Shown: one piece after another, positions 1-4,513 of the stretch
How the letters are laid out: each line of letters opens with the position of its first letter
How positions within the stretch are numbered: position 1 is the stretch's first letter
Assembly (NCBI GenBank): GCA_020253895.1
Contig: JADDKG010000195.1
Coordinates: 1 to 7,710, forward strand
Source of the DNA: Rubrobacter sp.
GTDB lineage: Bacteria; Actinomycetota; Rubrobacteria; Rubrobacterales; Rubrobacteraceae
DNA: 7,710 nt
Direction of reading: 5' to 3'
Program-made: the position numbers and the translations under genes
Notes under the pieces: model-generated
Database searches by the model: none
Told to the model about the DNA's origin: nothing
Seen by the model: the letters and a program-made list of their open reading frames with translations, nothing else

Positions 1-45
1 AAGCTTCAAAAATATAGCACCAGAAGGGGTGGATGTTAAGAGGCG

Positions 46-67
46 CCTCGTCGTGGTAGCGGCGAGG
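46..67. repeat. Hairpin upstream of the first promoter
   Basis: CCTCGTCG (46-53) and CGGCGAGG (60-67) can pair as an 8-bp stem with one G-U pair around a 6-nt loop. No T-run follows. It could be the end of an upstream transcript or a structure just ahead of the TATAAT at 85-90. The surrounding 1-126 holds no gene that I can support. Confidence 0.3.
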
Positions 68-84
68 ACGGGGAGCATGGGGAG

Positions 85-90
85 TATAAT
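85..90 (+). promoter_or_regulatory. -10 element (TATAAT) for the Roadblock operon
   Basis: A perfect TATAAT sits 36 nt upstream of the GTG start at 127, and a strong ribosome binding site lies between them. No good TTGACA-like -35 is visible at 16-18 bp spacing; that stretch is GC-rich. The transcript would have a short leader of about 30 nt. The assignment rests on the -10 match and its position alone. Confidence 0.5.
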
Positions 91-126
91 GCGTCTTTCG
101 AGGGCAGGTTAGCCTGAGGAGGGTTT

Positions 127-525
127 GTGACCGAGAAGCCTAACGGAAGAGAGGGGAGGGGCCTGGACCGGGTGCTGGCCGACCTCCGGGCGCTCTCCCC
201 GGATATCCGGTCCTGTGCGGTGTTGACGCGGGAAGGCAGGCTGTTTGGGTCTTCCCACCCTGAAGGGGTGGACCGCGAGCGGGCGCAGGCGATGCTTGGT
301 GCCCTGGTGGGACTCTTGGATCAGGTGGCCCGGAAGAACGGCAAGGAGCGGGCGGTCCAGGCCAAGGTGCGCACTGAACTCGGCTACGTGCTTCTGGTGC
401 GCCTGGAGAGCGGTGCGATCCTGGCGGCTATAACCGGGCTCGATGCGCGGGTGGGGCTTGCGCTCTACGACATGCGCAACGCCCGCGCCGAGGTGGAGCG
501 GGCCCTGGAAGGAGAGGCGGCGTGA
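127..525 (+). CDS. Roadblock/LC7-domain protein
   Basis: This 132-aa protein looks like a stand-alone Roadblock/LC7 domain, the MglB-like small fold that in other bacteria binds and regulates Ras-like GTPases or builds dimeric scaffolds. The fold runs from about residue 12 to 128. An N-terminal helix (LDRVLADLRALSP, 13-25) leads into strands SCAVLTREGRLFGSS (29-43), then a helix starting at DRERAQAM (49-56). Further strands follow (YVLLVRLESGAILAAIT, 87-103), and a helix containing GLALYDMRNARAEVE (110-124) closes the domain. There is no signal peptide or membrane segment, so it should be cytoplasmic. The GTG start is set by GAGGAGGG at 116-123. The stop overlaps the start of the next gene, which encodes a small membrane protein, so the two are probably made together. 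No GTPase gene is in view, so the partner is unknown. The family call is by pattern recognition of the whole domain. Confidence 0.75.
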   Translation: MTEKPNGREGRGLDRVLADLRALSPDIRSCAVLTREGRLFGSSHPEGVDRERAQAMLGALVGLLDQVARKNGKERAVQAKVRTELGYVLLVRLESGAILAAITGLDARVGLALYDMRNARAEVERALEGEAA

Positions 526-737
526 TGGGAAGAAGGGTTCTCGGGCGCTTGCTGCTGCTCGGCGCTATCGCGGGGGCCGTCCTTGCCCTGCGCAAATACC
601 TCGGGCGGGACGAGAACGGCGAGGAGGTTGCCGAGGTCACCTTCGAGGATGGCTCCACCAGGGCGCTGGCCGCGGGCTCGGCCGAGGGGAGAGAGCTCTC
701 CGGGGTGGCCCGGAAGCTCGTCGAGCTGGGGCTGTAA
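525..737 (+). CDS. Small single-span membrane protein, unknown function
   Basis: This 70-aa protein matches no family I recognise. Residues 5-22 (VLGRLLLLGAIAGAVLAL) form one hydrophobic segment after the basic N-terminus MGRR, and RKYLGR follows. It is probably an uncleaved membrane anchor. The rest (about 28-70) is acidic and soluble, with a strand-like VAEVTFEDGSTRALAA and a C-terminal helix ending in VARKLVELGL. By the positive-inside rule both flanks are basic, so topology is unclear. The ATG at 525 overlaps the TGA of the Roadblock gene (523-525), and GGAGAGG (511-517) precedes it at a workable distance. A GTG at 522 would add one residue. Tight coupling to the Roadblock gene suggests the two products act together, perhaps with this one as membrane anchor; that is inference. 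Confidence 0.65.
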   Translation: MGRRVLGRLLLLGAIAGAVLALRKYLGRDENGEEVAEVTFEDGSTRALAAGSAEGRELSGVARKLVELGL

Positions 738-792
738 GGAACGCGGGGGCGTCCTCCGCCGTGGCGCGCGAGGAAAGAAAAGGAGAGCTCTC

Positions 793-800
793 GGGGAGGG
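793..800 (+). promoter_or_regulatory. Ribosome binding site that sets the LOG gene start
   Basis: GGGGAGGG ends 8 nt before the GTG at 809. The earlier in-frame GTG at 761 has only a G-run about 11 nt upstream, and the later ATG at 836 has no clear Shine-Dalgarno sequence. This favours 809. Confidence 0.5.
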
Positions 801-808
801 CCGCGCGT

Positions 809-1552
809 GTGGCGCGCTCCACCGAGGACGAGCGGATGCTCCGGCCGCCGTACCCCGAGGAGGCAGCCTTCGTCAGGACCGACACCTGGCGGGTGCTCAG
901 GATTATGGGGGAGTTCGTCGAGGGCTTCGAGGAGCTCGCCGGTCTGGGGCCTGCGGTCACCTTCTTCGGGTCGGCGCGGGTAGGTCCCTCGGACCCCATG
1001 TACGCCGCCGCTGTCGAGACCGCCCGCCTGCTGGGGGAGGCGGGGTTTGCCATCATCACCGGCGGCGGGCCGGGCATCATGGAGGCCGGCAACCGCGGCG
1101 CGAGGGAGGCCGGGGTTCCCTCGGTGGGCCTGAACATCGAGCTGCCCTACGAGCAGGGGTGCAACCCCTTCGTGGACCTACCGTTGGAGTTCCGGTACTT
1201 CTTCGTCCGGAAGACCATGTTCGTCAAGTACGCCCAGGCCTTCGTCATCTTCCCCGGGGGCTTCGGGACGATGGACGAGCTCTTCGAGGCCCTCACCCTC
1301 ATCCAGACCGGGAAGGTCCACGACTTCCCGGTCATCCTCTTCGGCAGCGACTACTGGCGGGGCATGTGCGGCTGGCTGCGCGACGTGGTGCTGGAGGAGG
1401 GTAAGATCTCCCGGGCGGACATGGAGCTCCTGGCGCTCACCGACTCACCCGAGGAGGTGCGAAAGCTGGTGATGGCCTCCGCCCGGGAGCGCGCCCGCGT
1501 CGAGGAGGAGTCCCGGCAGGAGACGCGCCGGGCCGCCGGGGACGACCGGTAG
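809..1552 (+). CDS. LOG-family protein (TIGR00730 type), probable nucleoside 5'-monophosphate phosphoribohydrolase
   Basis: This 247-aa cytosolic enzyme belongs to the LOG family, once annotated as lysine decarboxylase. Characterised members hydrolyse cytokinin riboside 5'-monophosphates or AMP to free base and ribose 5-phosphate. The Rossmann-like core covers about 47-220. Visible signatures are VTFFGSAR (50-57), ITGGGPGIMEAGNRGA (83-98), the FVRKTMFV stretch (132-139), and the catalytic PGGFGTMDELFEAL (149-162). The segment TDTWRVLRIMGEFVEGFEEL before the core is typical of the longer actinobacterial members. The last 25 residues are rich in Arg and Glu and probably helical. The GTG at 809 is chosen from its ribosome binding site; 761 and 836 are alternatives. 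The gene lies 71 nt after the small membrane protein gene and may be third in that operon. The true substrate in bacteria like this is uncertain. The stop lies 5 nt from that of the convergent DUF3037 gene. Confidence 0.88.
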   Translation: MARSTEDERMLRPPYPEEAAFVRTDTWRVLRIMGEFVEGFEELAGLGPAVTFFGSARVGPSDPMYAAAVETARLLGEAGFAIITGGGPGIMEAGNRGAREAGVPSVGLNIELPYEQGCNPFVDLPLEFRYFFVRKTMFVKYAQAFVIFPGGFGTMDELFEALTLIQTGKVHDFPVILFGSDYWRGMCGWLRDVVLEEGKISRADMELLALTDSPEEVRKLVMASARERARVEEESRQETRRAAGDDR

Positions 1553-1577
1553 GGTTCTCAGCCGTCCGGGCCGGCGG
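1533..1577. terminator. Possible two-way terminator between convergent genes
   Basis: The left arm CCGCCGGGGACG (1533-1544) pairs with CGTCC (1563-1567) and CCGGCGG (1571-1577). This gives 12 bp with a 3-nt bulge and an 18-nt loop. Both stop codons (LOG 1550-1552, DUF3037 1560-1558) lie in the loop. There is no U-tract on either side, so it is not a textbook intrinsic terminator, though U-poor hairpins are often proposed to end transcripts in GC-rich bacteria. Confidence 0.4.
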
Positions 1578-1956
1578 GCGCCCGGACCATCTCCGAGAGC
1601 AGCCGCTCCAGCTCCGCGGCGCAGTCCTCGGTAAAGCCGGTGTGGACCGGTGAGGGCTGGAGGACCGTGCTGCGCGGGGCTACGAGGCGCCCGAACCTCT
1701 CCCGCGGGGAGAGGCGCCCCAGGGGCCCGGCCTCCGGCCCCCCCGCGCACACCCGCTCTACGGCCTCCAGGTGGGCGAGGACCGCCTCCTGGTCGAGCTC
1801 CGGGTCCAGTGCACGCAGCCTCTCCCGGTCCAGATGCACCCTGGCCCCCAGGAAATCCTCCTCCGGGCAGTAGATCAACACCCCCGCATTGATAAACTCT
1901 CCCCGCTCCGGCCGGGGCACCACCCGCAGCAGGGCGTACTCAAACAGCCTGCGCAC
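1558..1956 (-). CDS. DUF3037-family protein, partner of the HipA-like kinase
   Basis: This 132-aa protein resembles DUF3037, a family of unknown function often found beside HipA-like kinases. Two conserved-looking blocks stand out. The N-terminal one is YALLRVVPRPERGEFINAGV (7-26), continuing as LIYC. The C-terminal one is SPRERFGRLVAPRSTVLQPS (83-102), leading into PVHTGFTEDCAAELERLL (103-120). Between them lies a charged region with VHLDRERLRALDP (40-52). No membrane segment, signal peptide or DNA-binding helix-turn-helix is visible. The GTG start at 1956 is preceded by GGAGGAG (1967-1961) with a 4-nt spacer, one of the best ribosome binding sites in the window. It overlaps the kinase gene by 17 nt, so translation is probably coupled. 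It could be a regulator, substrate or antitoxin-like partner of the kinase; nothing in the sequence decides between these. Confidence 0.75.
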   Translation of the reverse strand: MRRLFEYALLRVVPRPERGEFINAGVLIYCPEEDFLGARVHLDRERLRALDPELDQEAVLAHLEAVERVCAGGPEAGPLGRLSPRERFGRLVAPRSTVLQPSPVHTGFTEDCAAELERLLSEMVRAPAGPDG

Positions 1957-2719
1957 GCGTCTCCTCCAGGTGGTCCACCCAGTCCCTGGGCTCCTCCAGG
2001 CGGCTCAGCAGGTACTCCCGGTAGGCGGCGCGTACCTCTCCGGCATCCGCGAACCCCGGCTCATCCTCGAGCCAGGCGCCGGGGACCAGCTCCAGAATGC
2101 CGTCCAGCATGGCGGGCGAGATCCTCGCGGACATCATCTCGTCCGCCTCGCGTAGGGCGGTGGCGAAAGGAAGCAGGACGTGATCCCGGGCCGCGGCGTA
2201 GGGTCTGCGGGCCGCCTCCTCCCAGCCCTTCCAGGTGTGGTGGAAGTACAGCGCCGCCCCGTGATCTATAAGCCACAGCCGTCCGTGCCACACCAGGAGG
2301 TTCGGGTTGTGGATCGTACGGTCCACGTTGGCCACCAGGGCGTCGAACCACAGGATGCGCGAGGCGAGCAGGGGGTCCGGGGCGTCGGCGAGGGGGTCGA
2401 AGCCCAGAGAGCCCGGCAGGTAGTCCAGCGCCACGTTCAGCCCCGCGCTCGCCCGGATGAGGTCCTGTATCTCCGGGTCGGGCTCCGGGCGTGCCAGCTC
2501 CGCGTCCAGCTCTGCCAGGACTATCTCCGGCACCGTGAGCCCCAGCGAGCGGGCCAGCTCCCCGGCGGCTATCTCGGCGATGAGCGCCTTGCGCCCCTGT
2601 CCCGCGCCGCGGAACTTCAGGACGTAGGTGCCCAGGTCGTCGGCCTCCACGATGGCCGGGAGCGAGCCGCCCTCGCGTAGCGGCGCGACATACCGGGTGA
2701 CGGTCACCGTGCGCAGCAA
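1940..2719 (-). CDS. HipA-like kinase (compact HipA_2-type)
   Basis: This 259-aa protein looks like the compact HipA-like kinase family. HipA itself is a Ser/Thr kinase that phosphorylates glutamyl-tRNA synthetase and causes dormancy, but the target of this branch is not known to me. Catalytic features are visible in order. YVLKF (32-36) carries the likely ATP-binding Lys35, followed by GAGQG (38-42). AEIAAGELA (48-56) offers Glu49 or Glu54 as the helix glutamate. NVDRTIHNPNLLVW (131-144) resembles the HipA catalytic NxDRHxxN loop, with Asp133, Asn138 and Asn140. LIDHGAALYFHH (150-161) carries Asp152 as the DFG-like metal ligand. All look intact, so an active kinase is likely. It is much shorter than the ~440-aa HipA and lacks its N-terminal subdomain. 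No HipB-like antitoxin gene is adjacent. The start is TTG at 2719 behind GGAAGAG (2728-2722). It lies 20 nt after ispH and overlaps the DUF3037 gene, indicating one operon. Confidence 0.82.
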   Translation of the reverse strand: MLRTVTVTRYVAPLREGGSLPAIVEADDLGTYVLKFRGAGQGRKALIAEIAAGELARSLGLTVPEIVLAELDAELARPEPDPEIQDLIRASAGLNVALDYLPGSLGFDPLADAPDPLLASRILWFDALVANVDRTIHNPNLLVWHGRLWLIDHGAALYFHHTWKGWEEAARRPYAAARDHVLLPFATALREADEMMSARISPAMLDGILELVPGAWLEDEPGFADAGEVRAAYREYLLSRLEEPRDWVDHLEETRAQAV

Positions 2720-2739
2720 CGCTCTTCCGCGGGCCTCTC

Positions 2740-3975
2740 CTAAGAGGAGGCTGCCAACGCCTCCTCTACCGGGATGCCCCGGGCCTCCAGGATGCGCCGG
2801 ACGGCCAGCCCTATCTGGGAGTTCGGGGTGGAGGCCCCGGCGGTGAGCCCCACGCGCACCGGCCCTTGCGGGAGCCAGCCATCCTCCTCGACCTCCTCCC
2901 GCGGGTCGAGCGGGGTACCCGGCGGCTTGTGCCGGATGGAGCTGCCCCGGATGCAGTCGCCGCTCGCCACGTGGTAGCTGCGCGGCACCCGCTCGGAAGC
3001 GATGATCGCCAGGTTGTTGGTGTTCGAGGAGTTGTAGCCGCCGACCACCACCATCACGTCCAGCGGGTGCTCCAGGAGCCGCATGAGGGCGTCCTGCCGG
3101 TCCTGGGTGGCCGAGCAGATGGTGTCGAACAGCTCGAAGTGCTCAGCGAGGTTCTCCCGCCCGTAGCGCTCCTCCATGGCCTTCCGGATCTCCTCGCCGA
3201 CCTTCATCGTCTCGGTCATCAGCATGGTCGTCTGGTTCGCCACCCCGACCCGCACGAGGTCCCTCTCCGGGTCGAAGCCGGGGCTCATGCCGTGTCCGAG
3301 CCGCTCCTTCAGCTCCCGGGCATCCATCCGGCCCCGGATAAAGTCAGTGAGGTAGCCGGTTTCCCTGAGGTCGCGCACGATGAGGTACTTCCCGTTGCCC
3401 CCATCCCGGCGGGTCTGGGAGGCGGTGGCCTTCGTCTCCTCGTGGTAGTACTTGCCGTGGATGACGCTGGTGAAGCCCTTCTGGGCGTAGCGGGTCACCC
3501 GCTTCCACACCGAGAGGACCGAGCCGCAGGTGGTGTCCACGATTATGCACCCGCGCTCGCGCAGCCGCTTCACCCACTCCACCGGCGCGCCGAAGGCCGG
3601 GAGGATCACCACGTCCTCCTCGCCGAGGTCTTCGAACCGCTCGTCCGGCCGCCCGTCGAAGCCCTGGGAGAGGAACTCGATGCCCATCTCCCGCAGCCGG
3701 GCGTTCATGGAGGCGTTGTGGATCATGTCCCCGGTGAGGAAGATCCTGCGGTCCGGGAACTTCTCCCTGGTCTGGAAGGCGTAGTCCACCGCCCGGTCGA
3801 CCCCGTAGCAGAAGCCGAACTCGTCGGCGAGGCGCAGGGTGAGGTCTCCGGCCTCGAGCACGTTGCCCCGCCGCCGGATCTCGTCCACGATCTTGGAGCG
3901 GTAGTCCCGGTCCAGCAGGTGCTGGATCTGCCCCCGCATCTTGAAGCCTTTGCGGAAGTACCTCTCCTGCTGCAC
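2740..3975 (-). CDS. ispH: 4-hydroxy-3-methylbut-2-enyl diphosphate reductase, long form
   Basis: IspH (LytB) catalyses the last step of the MEP pathway, reducing HMBPP to IPP and DMAPP with an iron-sulfur cluster in the cytosol. This copy has 411 aa; the E. coli type is about 315. Its motifs match the plant/cyanobacterial form: GFCYGVDRAV (54-63), MIHNASMNARLREMGI (84-99), VDTTCGSV (146-153), TSVIHGKYYHEETKAT (169-184), GVANQTTML (244-252), FDTICSATQDRQDA (283-296), GGYNSSNTNNL (312-322) and TAGASTP (378-384). Cluster ligands are Cys56, Cys150 and Cys287. His178 and Glu180 fit the E. coli His124/Glu126 pair that delivers protons. It also has about 45 extra N-terminal residues. The start is GTG at 3975, after AGAGGTG (3986-3980). 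It is the first gene of a unit continuing into the HipA-like and DUF3037 genes and is divergent from the receiver gene. Confidence 0.95.
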   Translation of the reverse strand: MQQERYFRKGFKMRGQIQHLLDRDYRSKIVDEIRRRGNVLEAGDLTLRLADEFGFCYGVDRAVDYAFQTREKFPDRRIFLTGDMIHNASMNARLREMGIEFLSQGFDGRPDERFEDLGEEDVVILPAFGAPVEWVKRLRERGCIIVDTTCGSVLSVWKRVTRYAQKGFTSVIHGKYYHEETKATASQTRRDGGNGKYLIVRDLRETGYLTDFIRGRMDARELKERLGHGMSPGFDPERDLVRVGVANQTTMLMTETMKVGEEIRKAMEERYGRENLAEHFELFDTICSATQDRQDALMRLLEHPLDVMVVVGGYNSSNTNNLAIIASERVPRSYHVASGDCIRGSSIRHKPPGTPLDPREEVEEDGWLPQGPVRVGLTAGASTPNSQIGLAVRRILEARGIPVEEALAASS

Positions 3976-3994
3976 GCTTCACCTCTCGCGTAGA

Positions 3995-4052
3995 GTGTGC
4001 TCCGGCAGGAGTTTAACCCATCGGGTGCCATCCGTCGGGTGGGAGGGCACAC
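3995..4052. repeat. Inverted repeat framing the ispH leader, with nested direct repeats
   Basis: GTGTGC (3995-4000) and GCACAC (4047-4052) are perfect inverted copies 46 nt apart. Inside are two near-identical direct copies, CCATCGGGTG (4018-4027) and CCGTCGGGTG (4032-4041), with start points 14 nt apart. A small hairpin, CTCC/GGAG, lies at 4000-4011. If ispH is transcribed from the -10 at 4074-4069, these all fall in its 5' leader. They could be an operator or a folded leader; the arms are short, so this may be chance. Confidence 0.3.
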
Positions 4053-4066
4053 ATGCACTCAGGGTG

Positions 4067-4072
4067 TAGAAT
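4067..4072 (+). promoter_or_regulatory. -10 element (TAGAAT) giving a leaderless receiver mRNA
   Basis: TAGAAT ends 8 nt before the ATG at 4081, so transcription would begin at or next to the start codon. No Shine-Dalgarno sequence precedes that ATG. Leaderless mRNAs are common in actinobacteria, and a TAnnnT motif at this spacing is their usual mark. No clear -35 is seen. Confidence 0.5.
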
Positions 4073-4074
4073 AC
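4069..4074 (-). promoter_or_regulatory. Divergent -10 element (TATTCT) for ispH
   Basis: Read on the minus strand, TATTCT shares 4 bp with the plus-strand TAGAAT, within TAGAATA (4067-4073) plus one base. Transcription from it would give ispH a leader of roughly 85 nt. No convincing -35 is visible and other weak candidates exist closer to ispH, so this is tentative. Confidence 0.3.
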
Positions 4075-4080
4075 GCTGTC

Positions 4081-4473
4081 ATGGAACTGGGCAGACCCAC
4101 GGTCATGATCGCCGATGACGACCCCGTCGCCCTCGACGTCGCGACCGAAGCCCTCACCAAGGCCGGTTACCGGGTCGTCCAGGCCTCCGACGGGCGCCGG
4201 GCCCTGCAGGAGGCTCTGAACCAGAAGGTGGACCTCATCGTCATGGATGTCTCCATGCCGCACATCGGCGGGGTGGAGGCCTGCCACTGCCTCAAGGCCA
4301 TGCCGAAGACCTCCAAGATCCCGGTCGTGCTCATGGCCTCCAAGAAGGACCCGGCCTCCCGGGCGATAGCCGAGAGGACCCAGGGCTCGGTGCGGATCCT
4401 GCGCAAGCCCCTCGATCCGGAGGAGCTGGTGTCGGTGGTGAGGGGGCTCGTCCGGCCCCGCTCGCTGCTCTAG
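4081..4473 (+). CDS. Single-domain response regulator (receiver only)
   Basis: This 130-aa protein is a bare CheY-like receiver with no output domain. It should be cytoplasmic and signal, if at all, by protein contact or as a phosphate relay or sink. The acidic pocket is ADDD (11-14), and the phosphoacceptor is Asp56 in VMDVSMPHIGG (54-64). The conserved Lys is Lys109 in RKPLDPEEL (108-116). The two switch positions are unusual. After PVVLM (81-85) the usual Thr/Ser is Ala86 (Ser87 comes one place later), and the usual Tyr/Phe three before the Lys is Ile106. Phosphorylation looks possible, but the classic Thr-Tyr switch is not. The ATG at 4081 is chosen because receiver homology begins there; upstream in-frame codons would add unrelated sequence. 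No histidine kinase gene is in view. The MFS gene begins 40 nt downstream and may be co-transcribed. Confidence 0.9.
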   Translation: MELGRPTVMIADDDPVALDVATEALTKAGYRVVQASDGRRALQEALNQKVDLIVMDVSMPHIGGVEACHCLKAMPKTSKIPVVLMASKKDPASRAIAERTQGSVRILRKPLDPEELVSVVRGLVRPRSLL

Positions 4474-4480
4474 AACCGAT

Positions 4481-4495
4481 GGGCGCTCCGCGCCC
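4481..4495 (+). repeat. GC hairpin between receiver and transporter genes
   Basis: GGGCGC (4481-4486) and GCGCCC (4490-4495) form a perfect 6-bp stem with a 3-nt loop. It lies 8 nt after the receiver stop and 3 nt before the transporter's GGAGGTG (4499-4505). There is no U-tract. It could be a weak terminator, an RNA-stability element, or a structure that limits access to the ribosome binding site. Confidence 0.4.
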
Positions 4496-4513
4496 GGCGG
4501 AGGTGGGTAGGGC

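Noticed and set aside
1..6. HindIII site (AAGCTT) at the window edge as a possible cloning junction
   Set aside because: A single 6-bp site at an edge is not evidence of a junction, and nothing else suggests vector sequence.
2..109. Short open frame at the left edge, possibly the tail of an upstream gene
   Set aside because: The frame is open for 35 codons but resembles no family and overlaps the TATAAT; too short to support.
443..808. N-terminal extension of the LOG gene
   Set aside because: The frame stays open upstream, but that part overlaps the Roadblock and small membrane protein genes and has shadow-like composition.
583..1404. Plus-strand open frame of 273 codons
   Set aside because: It is an out-of-frame shadow of the LOG gene, rich in Arg, Gly and His, with no recognisable motif.
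1771..2271. Plus-strand open frame of 166 codons
   Set aside because: It is antisense to the DUF3037 and HipA-like genes, with Pro- and Arg-rich shadow composition.
2866..3993. Plus-strand open frame of 375 codons
   Set aside because: It is antisense to ispH, whose motifs are unmistakable; its own peptide has biased composition (Val, His, Leu, Pro) and no domain.
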